A stretch of 64,000 bases of DNA from Cryptosporidium bovis (GCA_009768925.2 VHIT02000034.1:496001-560000); one strand, 5' to 3'. Positions 13,188-23,608 are shown, counted from the first letter of the stretch. Notes: a model not told the origin generated them from the sequence alone. Translations and numbers: made by a program.

Positions 13188-14261
13188 ATGAGTAATAATA
13201 AAAATAATAGTGGAGGAAACGGTAACAGTAGTGTTGGAAACAACAATGGCAATAGTGATAATTCAATGAGCAAATGGCCCTTACCTAGATTGTATTCTGA
13301 TGTAAATGTATATAAACCTAGAGAATATTGGGACTATGAAAATTTTCAAATTGAATATAACACTCCAAACAATTATGAAATTGTCAGAAAAGTAGGTAGA
13401 GGAAAATATAGTGAAGTTTTTGAGGGGATAAACACATTAAATAATGAAAAGGTAATAATTAAAGTATTAAGACCTGTAAAAAGAAAAAAGATTAAACGTG
13501 AAATTAAAATACTATATAATTTAAATGGTGGTCCAAATATTATAAAATTAATAGATATTATTAAAGATTCAAGTAGTGGAACAATAAGTTTAGTATTTGA
13601 ATATTTGGACAACGTTGACTTTAAAACATTATTCCCTTCTTTCTCAGAATATGACATTAAATATTATATATATCAAATATTAAAAGCACTAGATTATTCC
13701 CACTCACAAGGTATTATGCATCGTGATGTTAAACCACACAATGTCGTAATAGATCCTAAGAAAAAAGAATTGAGATTAATTGATTGGGGTTTGGCTGAGT
13801 TTTATCACCCAAGACAAGATTATAATGTTAGAGTCGCAAGCAGATATTATAAAGGGCCTGAACTACTAATTGATTTTCAGTATTATGACTACTCACTTGA
13901 TATATGGAGTTTAGGTTGTGTATTGGCCGGTTTAATATTTAAAAGAGATCCATTCTTTTGCGGTGTTGACAATAATGACCAACTAGTTAAGATTGCTCGC
14001 GTACTTGGAACCGATGGATTGTTTGATTATTTAGCAAAATATAAGAAACAACTCGAACCTTATTTTGACGACTTACTTGGTAGGCACACTAAAAAACCTT
14101 GGAGTAAATTTATTAATAGCGAAAACCAGCATTTAGTAAATCCCGTTGTTATAGATTTATTAGATAAGATGTTGGTTTATGATCATGCCGAAAGAATATT
14201 ACCAAGAGAAGCTTTAGCTCATCCTTATTTCGAAAGAATCTATAAAGAGGAAGGTAAATAA
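13188..14261 (+). CDS. Casein kinase 2 catalytic subunit alpha
   Basis: The first in-frame ATG is at 13188, giving 357 residues. A longer frame begins at a GTG (13125), which is not expected to start translation in a eukaryote. Seen: an Asn/Gly/Ser-rich leader of about 30 residues; CK2-type [15 protein letters not shown]; glycine loop GRGKYSEVF near 69; [17 protein letters not shown], the basic CK2 cluster; HRDVKPHN near 178; the CK2-diagnostic [10 protein letters not shown] near 199 instead of DFG; and [15 protein letters not shown]. Known: constitutively active acidophilic Ser/Thr kinase, usually with a beta subunit. It lacks the long C-terminal tail of vertebrate alpha. Confidence 0.97.
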   Translation: MSNNKNNSGGNGNSSVGNNNGNSDNSMSKWPLPRLYSDVNVYKPREYWDYENFQIEYNTPNNYEIVRKVGRGKYSEVFEGINTLNNEKVIIKVLRPVKRKKIKREIKILYNLNGGPNIIKLIDIIKDSSSGTISLVFEYLDNVDFKTLFPSFSEYDIKYYIYQILKALDYSHSQGIMHRDVKPHNVVIDPKKKELRLIDWGLAEFYHPRQDYNVRVASRYYKGPELLIDFQYYDYSLDIWSLGCVLAGLIFKRDPFFCGVDNNDQLVKIARVLGTDGLFDYLAKYKKQLEPYFDDLLGRHTKKPWSKFINSENQHLVNPVVIDLLDKMLVYDHAERILPREALAHPYFERIYKEEGK

Positions 14262-14383
14262 ATACTATAAATTGAGCGTTCTTTAAATATAGCTTGGTTA
14301 TCTTGTTTGTATTCAAGTAATAATGGTCATAACGTGATAATATTAAAATAATATCTGATTTTTTTAATTATGCATAAAAATAT

Positions 14384-15818
14384 TTAGTTTTGTTCAGGTG
14401 ATGAATCACTTTTATATTCACTATCTTCATCTTGAATGCTCTCTAAATGTTTAATTAATTCTTTATTCACTTCATTTAATTTTAAATTATCAAATGATTC
14501 TGATTTCTTCATCAGTAATTTTGTCTCTAACAACGGAACTGACTCATTCTCGTTATTTTTTTGATTATAACCTGATTCTTCCAATTCCTCACTTAAACTT
14601 TTTCTTTTCAGTGGTTGCCTTGATTTATTTGTCTTCCTTGTTACTGGAATGGTCTTTCTTAATAAAGGTAAATCTATTCCCAACATTGGACTTTCAAATG
14701 AATGCATAGTTGCTAATTTGTTACTTACTAATAATTCTCTCGAATTGTTTTCTGAATTTTTATTGTTAATATTATTATTGTTGGCATTATTATATTCATA
14801 GTCGCTATTTGAATTACTTGTTCCTCCCACTTCTATATCATAATTGTCACCTTTCGATGCTATTTCTAGTATTTCACTCATATATCTTTTTAATTGTTCA
14901 ATTGAAACGCTTGCATATGTTGGTAATAAGTTACCTACACCCTTAACAAAATGTGTTTTTATTTTCTTTTCATCATATATGCTTATTAATTCCATTATAT
15001 CCCTTGTTGGCACAATTTTATCATTCAAACTTTGTACTATCATTAAACATTGAAAACGATCTGGATCAAAATCAAGTCTACCAAGTGTAAATCTCTTGTA
15101 ATTCATTATTGATGGAGAAAACATAATCACTGGCACTTTACTTATTCTTGAATTTACCTTACTCATACTGACCGCAGAAAAATCAGATGTTATTATTATT
15201 TCTGGTTTAAATGCAAGTATATTTTTCTCGATTACTTCTTTCGCAATATTTACACATTTTTTTAAAACTATTATTCCAGTAATTCTGTAAAATATTATAA
15301 CTATTAGTAACTTTTATTCAAAAATTAATTTTTTTTCCATCAATTTATATATATTATATTCGAACAATAAGAATGCTTTAAACTTACTGAGGAAAGAAAT
15401 AGCGATATTTTCAATAATATACCAAAGTAAACAACAACTTCAATTATTCTGAAACAGATTTTTATTTCGCAATTCATTAATTAATATATGCATATATACA
15501 CACTTTCAGCAATTCTTACTTACATTAGTATTAATAATAGTATTGCAGAGGTTATAACATATGCTGTCTTTGATTTTACAATATTTGAATGATAATTTAA
15601 GTCAGGCGATCTAATATATGAAATTCCAACTATTTCCTCTATTTGTTTTTTTCTGTGAGATCTATAATTGTCGTACAATCTTTTTGGAATTTTATTGAAA
15701 TCAATTATCCAAGTAAATATTTGATAAATCAAATTTACTTTATTCTCATAACTCACCCGTGAAGGTATAGTACTCGTGTTCCTTTTAGTTCATTCATGGC
15801 TTTTTTTTGTATGTTCAT
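14384..15818 (-). CDS. Alpha/beta-hydrolase-like protein, three exons, catalytic residues apparently lost
   Basis: I join three exons: 15818-15757, 15661-15524 and 15284-14384, giving 366 residues in frame. Exon 1 starts at an ATG and ends in RVLYLHG, the oxyanion-strand motif of alpha/beta hydrolases, then a GTGAGT donor. Exon 2 (GISYIRSPDL) ends at a GTAAGT donor; exon 3 follows ATTTTACAG. Both junctions keep frame (phase 2). Exon 3 has the nucleophile-elbow strand PEIIITSDFSAVSM, where a Gly-x-Ser-x-Gly is expected but Asp replaces Ser and the glycines are absent. It also has the acid-loop motif SLNDKIVPTRD and then FVKGVGNLLP, where Asn replaces the catalytic His. The C-terminal ~180 residues are low-complexity. 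Inference: hydrolase fold, probably not an active Ser hydrolase. The exon 2 acceptor is the least certain site (a second CAG nine bases downstream is also in frame). Confidence 0.6.
15285..15523 (-). other. Intron 2 of the alpha/beta-hydrolase-like gene
   Basis: Donor CTAAT/GTAAGT at 15523 and acceptor TTTTACAG ending at 15285, 239 bases, phase 2. The donor creates an in-frame TAA that makes exon 2 look like a finished ORF. A possible 61-base cassette lies inside (TTTCAG acceptor, TCA/GTAAGT donor) but would break the frame. Confidence 0.6.
15662..15756 (-). other. Intron 1 of the alpha/beta-hydrolase-like gene
   Basis: Donor CACGG/GTGAGT at 15756 and acceptor ATTATAG ending at 15662, 95 bases, phase 2. 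An alternative in-frame acceptor CACAG ends at 15653. Confidence 0.5.
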
Positions 15819-16503
15819 TTCATAATTTTGATTGAATATAGTATTTCAAATAATTTACATTGATCTTATGTTTAATGGTTAATGTATCTTTTTTTTATTG
15901 TCTGTTAATAATGGTTTATCTTTTTATTATCAAAATATCACATATTTAAATATGTATATTCTTTATTTATATCTAAAAAACGATGAAAATAAAACAAGTA
16001 TTCAAGTAAGGTATCATGAATTACGTTTAATTTTTTTCTAATTATACTGTATTTAACTGTGTGTATGCATTCTAATTTGCCAGAAATTCAAAATATGACT
16101 CGTTCTTTATTATGTAATGGTAATTCTCAGTTGCCGCCACACGTGGCGATACATGCAGAATACCATTCCCCACATGCATCTGCGAAGCTAAAAGAATTTA
16201 AGGTAATGTAATTGCTTTGTAAAGCATAAAATAAGAGTAATGGAACTTAAATTCGAATAAAGTTGAGTGAAAATACACAGAAGTAACCAGTAAGCGAACG
16301 AATTACAAGTTCACAGTAATATAATTAAGAAAAAATAAATAAATGTATATGCGGTAATCACTTTGCCCTTCAAATAGTGTAGTAAATTTATTTTATTGTT
16401 AATAGCAGTATTCGTAGTATGACTTTTGCAAATGTAATTTAATGGGACATAGATGATTAAAATTAATTAACTATTTAATGAAAATAGGTTTATAAAATGT
16501 GAA
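15819..16503. other. Intergenic region holding a candidate hidden gene
   Basis: A 685-base region between two minus-strand genes. Most is AT-rich, but 16065-16202 is an island of higher GC with coding-like codons on the plus strand (see the separate entry). It includes CGCCACACGTGGCG at 16136-16149 and two ATGCA-type motifs at about 16150-16180. Confidence 0.45.
16065..16422 (+). CDS. Candidate two-exon tail-anchored microprotein
   Basis: Exon 1 (16065-16202) opens at an ATG, uses balanced codons and encodes 46 residues including QLPPHVAIHAEYHSPHASA, unlike the AT-biased noise around it. It ends AAG/GTAATG. Joining to a TAG acceptor ending at 16377 adds 14 residues, CSKFILLLIAVFVV and a stop, which would be a hydrophobic tail anchor. 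Total 60 residues. I recognise no family. The donor is not the GTAAGT consensus, and without splicing exon 1 would simply end two codons later at TAA. Inference only: either a small tail-anchored protein or a short upstream ORF/non-coding RNA. Confidence 0.33.
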
Positions 16504-18765
16504 CTAAAAGTGAAATTTATTAATGTATTGGGAGTTTTGTTTAATTGTATTATCAATACCAGCTTGTTTTTGATTTCCAATAAAAAAGTTGTTAATATAG
16601 GAAGATGAAGACGAATTATGTTGATATCTAAACTGTGAGGGATTTCCGTTGCACAATGAAGATGTTGTAGAGAAACAACTTTCAATGCCATTGGTGTTTG
16701 GATTTAAAACAATCTGTGGTTGAAGTGAATCATCTCTAAAGACATTTTTTTGAGTAGAGGTGAAGTTGATTGGTTTAAGAGAAGTTCCCCCAGATACAGC
16801 CTTTTGTTGGCCTTGTTTAAAAAAAAACTTATCTGAATCGTTATTAACAATGGGAACATGATAATCATGTGATAAATTATTATTAAAACCAATGTTGTTA
16901 TCATATCCAACAATGCCATTAATAAATCCCTGGTCGTGTTTACTGGAAACAGAACCTGGAATTAAATTTAAATAATTTTGGTCACTTTGACTACACATTT
17001 TAATATTTCTTAGACTAACATTGCTATTCGTATTTTTCTTTGAAATATTAACCTTAGATACATGGTGTTCATCTAATAAAGCATTATTCTGATAATGGTT
17101 ATTCGAATTTGTGTTGAAGCCACCAACATTAATCAAGTTAATATTTGAAATATGGATTGAATTGGGTATTATATTAGACTTTATAATTGAAATAATTTGT
17201 GGATGCCAAATAACAGAAAAGTTACTGTTGAAACATTGAATCAACTGTCTTATGCATTCCGGATGAAATAATGCTTTTTTAATTGTCCAACGTGTTTCTG
17301 GATTCGGATCAGTAAATCCAATAAATATTTCCCACATAAAACATTGACTTTGTTTAAATCCAGAATTAATGTCGCCGTCATTGTTACCACATTTTTGTCT
17401 TGATTTACTTAGTACCTTGTTATTGAAATCATTTCTTATAAGTTCAACTACTTTTAATATATATGGAGCGGCTTCTGTTACATCTAGTCCTTTTTGTCTA
17501 CATATGAATCTTCCTGTTAAAAATAACAATAAATTCATACCAATAGCGTAGTTGTCTATCTTTTCAGTTAAAGGTCCTTTAAATGTAAGGACTTCTGGAG
17601 GGTTAATTTCTAATGTTCCAGGCCACTCTAAAGGATTTAAGTGAAGTCTATTGGTTCTTTCACTCCACCCAAAATCACCTATAACTATCTTCTTATCCGA
17701 GTAACGAAGAATATTAGTCGGTTTTAAATCCCTGTGCACCACTCCTCTGTCCTGTAAAAACAACACGCTTTGTATTAGTTGAATAAAGTGTTGAAATGCT
17801 TCAATTTCACCTACACAACAATTTTCTCTCCAAATTGTACCATCATCAACATAATCTTGTACTAATAAACTGCCTTCTGGACCAATAATGATTTTATGCA
17901 ACCTAACTACTCCTGGACATTGACTTATAATCAAATTTTCAATTTCAGATTGAAACATTCTTTCTATTCTATCTACTGTATCCAATGGATATGTATGTGG
18001 TTCTAATAACTTTCCAGCATATTTTTTTCCTGTTACTTTGTCCTTTAATAACCAAACTTTTGCATATGTCCCTGTTCCAATCATTTCCAATCTTTCATAT
18101 GACCTATACACAGTACTTTGTCTTTCTTCTATTATTTTTTCCCAATTTGGAATTTTTTTATACCATCCTGGATCTCTAAAACCACCTATATTCACTTTTT
18201 TGTCTATTTCACTCAATACACACTTACTATCCATTGAGTCTTTTTCCCTATTATCTTTAATTACTGATAATTCTTCATCTCTTTCATATTTCATAAACAA
18301 TGTCTTTTTTTTTATTCTCAATTCTCCGCTTTCTGCTCTCGAAATACTATTCCCCAAAGATCCCGACACATCCCCGAGTTTTTGAACTTCTTTATCCATA
18401 TATGAAGATAATACCGCATTCTTGTTATATTGTATAGTGACATACTCTCCAGTAGAACCTGAACTGCTTGTATTTGCGCCATTACTACTTGTTTTTCTTA
18501 TTCTCTCAACTTTAAATAATTCATTCCCATCCTTGTACTTTTCATTAGATAATGAAGGGTTCAACATTCCTTTTTCAGAACAACCTGCTCTGAAGTTGTG
18601 TATAAATCTCCCTGTTTTTCTTTTGTTATCTTCATCTATTTTGCCGTTGTAATTATGAAAATTTTTGTTTCTAAGGTTGTATTCGTATACCTTTGAAGAT
18701 CCTTCTCTTGATGAACCGTAATTCTCTGAAGATAATTCATTACAACTTTCATGTATTGTATACAT
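16504..18765 (-). CDS. Ser/Thr protein kinase, unassigned family
   Basis: 753 residues. A basic Ser/Asn-rich N-terminal region (about 1-220) precedes a kinase domain with GTGTYAKVW near 227, YAGK lysine, VVHRDLKPTN near 341 and DFGWSER near 362. The segment after DFG is unusual: LEWPGTLEINPPEVL gives PPE instead of APE. The catalytic Lys, His-Arg-Asp and Asp are all present, so activity is expected. The substrate lobe is interrupted by a Lys/Asn/Asp insert, and the last ~250 residues are Asn/Ser-rich. DFGW also occurs in Aurora kinases, but the rest does not match well. I therefore leave the family open: probably an apicomplexan-restricted kinase. It reads in the same direction as the three genes upstream of it (19.8-26 kb). 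Confidence 0.85.
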   Translation of the reverse strand: MYTIHESCNELSSENYGSSREGSSKVYEYNLRNKNFHNYNGKIDEDNKRKTGRFIHNFRAGCSEKGMLNPSLSNEKYKDGNELFKVERIRKTSSNGANTSSSGSTGEYVTIQYNKNAVLSSYMDKEVQKLGDVSGSLGNSISRAESGELRIKKKTLFMKYERDEELSVIKDNREKDSMDSKCVLSEIDKKVNIGGFRDPGWYKKIPNWEKIIEERQSTVYRSYERLEMIGTGTYAKVWLLKDKVTGKKYAGKLLEPHTYPLDTVDRIERMFQSEIENLIISQCPGVVRLHKIIIGPEGSLLVQDYVDDGTIWRENCCVGEIEAFQHFIQLIQSVLFLQDRGVVHRDLKPTNILRYSDKKIVIGDFGWSERTNRLHLNPLEWPGTLEINPPEVLTFKGPLTEKIDNYAIGMNLLLFLTGRFICRQKGLDVTEAAPYILKVVELIRNDFNNKVLSKSRQKCGNNDGDINSGFKQSQCFMWEIFIGFTDPNPETRWTIKKALFHPECIRQLIQCFNSNFSVIWHPQIISIIKSNIIPNSIHISNINLINVGGFNTNSNNHYQNNALLDEHHVSKVNISKKNTNSNVSLRNIKMCSQSDQNYLNLIPGSVSSKHDQGFINGIVGYDNNIGFNNNLSHDYHVPIVNNDSDKFFFKQGQQKAVSGGTSLKPINFTSTQKNVFRDDSLQPQIVLNPNTNGIESCFSTTSSLCNGNPSQFRYQHNSSSSSYINNFFIGNQKQAGIDNTIKQNSQYINKFHF

Positions 18766-19782
18766 AATTAATTATATATGAATATATTCAAATTAATATT
18801 ACTATTGCTTATTCCTGATTATATCAATAATTATATTAATAAAATAATATATAATATATGCAGTTATAGATTAATATTTATGTGTTTATCCTGGTTTACC
18901 TTTGTTATATAAGCATAGATAATTGCACTATATTCGATATTTACCTTAAATATTTGTTGACTATCTTATATTAATTGAGTTTATCCCTCTTATTAATACC
19001 TAATATTTGTCAACTTAGATTGTTATGTTTATACCGTTTTTAGTTGTCACTGTTCACCTCCAAACAACTTGTGGACTCGACCCAAGTGCCTAATTTAGTT
19101 CCAATATTATATATCACAGATTAATAATAGCAATAATAATAATAAAATAAAAGCAAAGCTTCAATCTTAATATTTAGCACATATTTATAGTAAAGTTATT
19201 TATATGTAAAATATTAAAAATACTATTTTACATAAAATTAATTTACTATTGCAAACTTATTCACTATTGTATACACTTTATAGTGCTAATATTTATTTTA
19301 TTACGAGTATTATTATTATTATTAATATAAATATTATTCATATAATAATTTTTTCTAAATTGCTACTTTGCACCCTGACTTGAAGCCGTGTGACAGGCTG
19401 TCAGAGATCTACACTCCCGTCACTGCTCACTTTTCGTGATCCCATGACTTTTCTATTATTTTTTTAGCGGGTACAACGTATTAAAATTAAACAAAACTTG
19501 AATTATACTACCATGTATAATTTTATTCGCCTTCAATATCCTAATTGTGTCAATATTCTATCTTTTTTTGGAAATCTCATAATTTTTGTTCCTCTTACTA
19601 AGCCATAAACTATTTGCTTTACTTAACATGGCCTCAACCCTCCTAAATGTCTTACAACTCTTATCCAGAATTCTTTTTCCCAAAAGATAGATTCTTGTTG
19701 AAAATCAATGCTAGTTTTGTTCCTATTTAAACATATAAACATGCCCTTAGATTAGATAAAAGTGGCGCCATGGTGCCAATAA
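18766..19782. other. Long intergenic region upstream of the kinase, with GC-richer islands
   Basis: A 1,017-base gap between the 5' end of the kinase gene and the 3' end of the ribophorin gene. Two less AT-rich islands stand out: about 19050-19095 and about 19375-19450. The second contains the near-palindrome TGACAGGCTGTCA at 19391-19403. No ORF was supported. Promoter elements or a small RNA are possible. Confidence 0.4.
19763..19778. promoter_or_regulatory. TGGCGCCA palindrome plus TGGTGCCA
   Basis: TGGCGCCA (19763-19770) is followed immediately by the one-mismatch copy TGGTGCCA (19771-19778), just beyond the ribophorin stop codon. It matches the E2F-like palindromes at other gene flanks but is about 1 kb from the nearest downstream start. 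Confidence 0.35.
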
Positions 19783-21381
19783 TCAGTCGGTTTTTACATG
19801 TTTGTTTATATTTGTGTGGATATTAAATCTATTCAACAATATTACAATGATAAAAGGAATGAATACAAGTATTGATATGAGGAATGTTCCAGAATAGGTG
19901 ATTATCTTTGATTCAATCCGGTAATAAGCGCTAAATTTATAATCTAACAAAAATGGTTCTGGTATATAAAGTGAAGTTATGTTGTATTCCATCACCGGTC
20001 TTGGTTTAAAAACATCAAACCAACCAAAGTAGAACCCTATATTTGGGTTTTTTACTAGTGAAGGAATATTCGAATATCTTGGAAATTCCAATAATAAATG
20101 ATAAGCACCTTTGGGGAAGCGTATTTGAGTTGTAATATTTCTCGAAAATATTCCCTTTGCTGAAGGCATCATTGTTAAATTTAGCATATACATATTGATA
20201 TTTGAATCATAAAATACAAATGAATCTAATGGAAGATTATACTCAATTATGTAATCAAAGTTCCACCCTCCCATAAGCGGCGATCTTGGTTGAATTTGTA
20301 ACATTGTATGAGTATTACCTACTCTCCAAGCATTAGAGTATGATATATTTCCGATCTGATCAAAGTATTCCAGTCCTTCTGCATTATTTGGAAGTACATG
20401 GTCTATAAATAGGCATATATGAGTATTTTGTGGTAATACTGTTCCAGGTGCTCTCATCCTAGCAAATCCCTGACCAGATAAAAGCATTATCTCTTTTCTA
20501 TGAAATTCACCCTTGTTTAAGGCTCCTTTATTTGATCCTGAGTATTCCTCTCTCACGTTTATTTTCCCCCAGTGAGATATACTTATTGTTCTTAATACTG
20601 AATCGTAATACACCAAGTGCGAATTTAGTGAGAAATGAACATAAAATACTTCCTCGCTATTCTCGCTCGAGTCATTTTTGTCTTTGTTATTAACAACTGT
20701 ATATATTAATTTATTATTTTGTCTCTTCATTTCCAATGGTAAATACTTTTCTATAATTGTCTCTGGGAGAAATTGAATCACTAATTTCTCGCTTAATATA
20801 CTACATTTTAAACCGTTTGTATTAGTACTCCTTATTCTCAATAAATCTCTGAATTCCAGTAATTGATTGTCACCCAGTCTAATTGACTTGGGTTTTGGAG
20901 TCATGCTATTACCTATATGATATTCTATATAAAATGTTTTGTATTTATCGTTTACCTCACCTATTTCGACCTTGAATACTTTATTTGCATAGTCAGACTG
21001 TATAACATAGTTATTTGGATTTATTGATGAGAATCCAGATGATATAAAACCTATATTAGTATAAATATCGTCAGACACTCCAAATTCATATATAAAATCA
21101 TTAATGGTTTTTCCTTCAATACCTGTTTTTATTTTTACTTCCATTGTTACTTTTGTTACTCTTTTTGTTAAATAGTATGTTCTAGTAACTTCTGTTTGTA
21201 TTAAATCGTCTAAACCATTGCAACTAACTTTGAGAAAACTGTCATTGATTTCTAATATTATTAAAGCTGCAAGTAAATATACATATAAAGGACGAATACT
21301 AAGTAAATTTAAAAGCCACATTTTTTTGTTTGGCTTAATTTCTATTAACGAATTACTGGTATTATTCTTTCTCCCACTCAT
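19783..21381 (-). CDS. Ribophorin I (OST1), oligosaccharyltransferase subunit
   Basis: 532 residues. An N-terminal hydrophobic segment (about 25-45) serves as signal sequence. The lumenal part has the ribophorin I pattern: an N-terminal beta domain, VYYDSVLRTISISHWGKI near the centre, then ARMRAPGTVLPQ, and NISYSNAWR...LQIQPRSPLMGGWNFDYIIEYNLP, which corresponds to the FPLFGGW...YNLP block of ribophorin I. One C-terminal membrane helix lies at about 497-517, with a short basic tail. Known: ribophorin I/Ost1 is a non-catalytic subunit of the ER oligosaccharyltransferase and helps present substrates for N-glycosylation. Length is close to the usual. Confidence 0.92.
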   Translation of the reverse strand: MSGRKNNTSNSLIEIKPNKKMWLLNLLSIRPLYVYLLAALIILEINDSFLKVSCNGLDDLIQTEVTRTYYLTKRVTKVTMEVKIKTGIEGKTINDFIYEFGVSDDIYTNIGFISSGFSSINPNNYVIQSDYANKVFKVEIGEVNDKYKTFYIEYHIGNSMTPKPKSIRLGDNQLLEFRDLLRIRSTNTNGLKCSILSEKLVIQFLPETIIEKYLPLEMKRQNNKLIYTVVNNKDKNDSSENSEEVFYVHFSLNSHLVYYDSVLRTISISHWGKINVREEYSGSNKGALNKGEFHRKEIMLLSGQGFARMRAPGTVLPQNTHICLFIDHVLPNNAEGLEYFDQIGNISYSNAWRVGNTHTMLQIQPRSPLMGGWNFDYIIEYNLPLDSFVFYDSNINMYMLNLTMMPSAKGIFSRNITTQIRFPKGAYHLLLEFPRYSNIPSLVKNPNIGFYFGWFDVFKPRPVMEYNITSLYIPEPFLLDYKFSAYYRIESKIITYSGTFLISILVFIPFIIVILLNRFNIHTNINKHVKTD

Positions 21382-22012
21382 TCAAAGTATATTTCTGTTC
21401 GTTTTATATACAAAATCACGAACTGTTGCTATTTGTTAAACGTTGAGGCTTCTCACACGAGTTTATTTTAATAAAAATTTGTTTATTACTGTTTTCCTTT
21501 CTAGCAGTAGCCTTCCCTTAAAATATAACGAGTAACAATTAATTAAACTTATTTCTATTCTATTATCGCAATTGTTCTTATTTTTATTACTAGAATGATA
21601 ATGTTCGTTTACATATGCCGGTTTAATATGCCATATTAAATATTACATATATATGTATATATGTGTATATATAAATATATATATATATAAAGGTATCGAG
21701 TATACCGGTTAATATTTTTTAGATAAAAATTGCGTTTCAATACAATGTTAGTTGAAATGAGTTGATTTAAAGTGGATCTCCCGAAACTCTAACTTCTCTT
21801 TATCATTACTGCAAAATATAAGACAGTAATACGGTCAGATTAAGAAAAAAGATTGTGTTGCATAAACATATATCATCCGAATTAGCAGTTAAATATTATT
21901 CTATCAACAAAATTAAATTAAAGCTACTAATTAATCTAAAAGTGATAACAATAAGTACGATAAATAAGATCGTATTGAAATATATAGAGAAGGAATTTAT
22001 CAGTAATACTTA
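21382..22012. other. Intergenic region with TA microsatellite and ACCGG box
   Basis: A 631-base gap with an ATATATGTATATATGTGTATATATAAATATATATATATATA-type tract at about 21645-21690, beside GTATACCGGTTAATA at 21700-21714, a near copy of the box at 4163. It contains the promoter of the ribophorin gene and the 3' flank of the chaperonin gene. No coding potential was seen. Confidence 0.5.
21645..21690. repeat. TA-rich microsatellite
   Basis: An imperfect alternating TA/TG dinucleotide tract upstream of the ribophorin start. Likely length-variable. Confidence 0.7.
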
Positions 22013-23608
22013 TTACACCCCTTGCCTTTGTCTAGGAGCGCAACGTATAATATCATCAACCCTTAAAATAACTTCTGCAGCCTCTGTTGCAGAACAAATT
22101 TGGGAAAGCTTCGATTCATATGACTCAATAACTCCCAATTCTTTCATATCACCAGGCCCTACAGAATTAAAGTCAATTCCAAAAGACGTGTTACCTTTAT
22201 AATGCAGGGCTCTAAGCCTTGTAACTATCTCAGCACTGTCATAGCCGCCATTATCTAGTAGAATTGTTGGTATTTGTCTCAAAGCAGCAGCAAACGCCTC
22301 AATAGCAAGACTTCTTTTACCTTCAACTCTTTTAGCAAGCTCATCAACAGAAACACTCATCAACATCTCACAACATCCTCCTCCATATACGACACGACCG
22401 TTTTTCATCGTTTGACATAGTATTGCTAAAGCATCATGAAGACTTCTTTCCGCCTCATCTAATATATGAGAAGATGCACCTCTTAGTACTATTGTGCAGG
22501 CTTGATTCTTAGAACATCCTGAAAAACGAATAAACTCGTCTTCACCTATCATTATTGTATCCATTAATTCGCAGGTGCCTAATACCGTTTTCTCCGGATT
22601 GTCAAATGTACTCACAATATCTGCTCCTAGCACTGCACTCAGTCTTTCTACTCCCTCAAAATCAGCATGTTCTATAGCGACTATACCTGCTTCCTTAAAT
22701 AATTGATCGGGATAATTGTATATTAGTTGTCTATTTATAAATACGTTGCAACCATGTTTTAGTATTTTTTGAACTTTATTGTACATCTTCTTTTTTTCTG
22801 CCTCCTCTATTGCTTTTACTGTTTCCATACTCTCTACTGCAACTCTTGCTCCATATATCTTAACTTTATCTGTATCCATTGGCGTATTGGCAACAAGTAT
22901 TTTACAATTTCTCATTACTTTTGGTTGTCCTACGCCTATTTTCTTCTCTAAAATAAAACCTTCCTCCAAAAATGAATCCTCCAAGGATCCACCCACTTTC
23001 TTTATTATTTGTATATAATCTAAATTTAAATTATCACCCAATCTTAATATTGCATCTAGTGCCAAATTTGAAAAGTGTTCTTTTTCACACGTAAGTAATT
23101 TTGAACTTAATGTCGTTCTGGCTAAATTCAACAAATCTTCTTTGAATATATTTATTTTATCACTATTTGTAAATGAATTTTTATATAATGCCTTCCTAGC
23201 CTCTTCCAACGCCATCCTATAACCACTTATTATTACTTGTGGATGAATTTTTTGATCCAATAACTTCTCTGCTTGTCTTAGTAACTCCGATGCTAATATT
23301 ACGACTCCTGTCGTACCGTCTCCACAACTGTGATCTTGTTGCTTACTAATATCCACCAAAATTCTTGCTGCTGGATTATCTATCGATATTGACTTTAGTA
23401 TTGTTGCCCCGTCATTTGTAACTATTGGAGTTGAGTCAATTGGGCCCTCCTTTATTGGTTGTAATATTTTATCCGTCCCTTTTGGGCCAAATGTGGTCTT
23501 TAACAAGTCACCTATTGCTACTGCCCCTACTATTGATTGCAAACGTGCCATATCGCCTTTGCTCTCCTGAGCACCATCCTCCATTATTTTTGGTACAACT
23601 GTTGTCAT
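22013..23608 (-). CDS. T-complex protein 1 subunit beta (CCT2)
   Basis: 531 residues, the normal CCT subunit length. Seen: TFGPKGTDKIL, the NDGATIL nucleotide-binding motif, GDGTTGVVIL in the ATPase site, and GGGCCEMLM. The subunit is fixed by beta-specific stretches: RLQSIVGAVAIGDL, KIHPQVIISGYRMA, NRQLIYNYPDQLF, IAIEHADFEGVERL-like sequence, and VYGGGC. Known: the eight-subunit cytosolic CCT/TRiC chaperonin folds actin, tubulin and WD proteins. The first glycine-rich catalytic motifs look intact. Its promoter should lie in 23609-24244. Confidence 0.97.
   Translation of the reverse strand: MTTVVPKIMEDGAQESKGDMARLQSIVGAVAIGDLLKTTFGPKGTDKILQPIKEGPIDSTPIVTNDGATILKSISIDNPAARILVDISKQQDHSCGDGTTGVVILASELLRQAEKLLDQKIHPQVIISGYRMALEEARKALYKNSFTNSDKINIFKEDLLNLARTTLSSKLLTCEKEHFSNLALDAILRLGDNLNLDYIQIIKKVGGSLEDSFLEEGFILEKKIGVGQPKVMRNCKILVANTPMDTDKVKIYGARVAVESMETVKAIEEAEKKKMYNKVQKILKHGCNVFINRQLIYNYPDQLFKEAGIVAIEHADFEGVERLSAVLGADIVSTFDNPEKTVLGTCELMDTIMIGEDEFIRFSGCSKNQACTIVLRGASSHILDEAERSLHDALAILCQTMKNGRVVYGGGCCEMLMSVSVDELAKRVEGKRSLAIEAFAAALRQIPTILLDNGGYDSAEIVTRLRALHYKGNTSFGIDFNSVGPGDMKELGVIESYESKLSQICSATEAAEVILRVDDIIRCAPRQRQGV

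Noticed and set aside
15363-15445. 61-base cassette exon in intron 2 of the hydrolase-like gene
   Set aside because: It has good splice-like borders, but its inclusion shifts the frame into exon 3.
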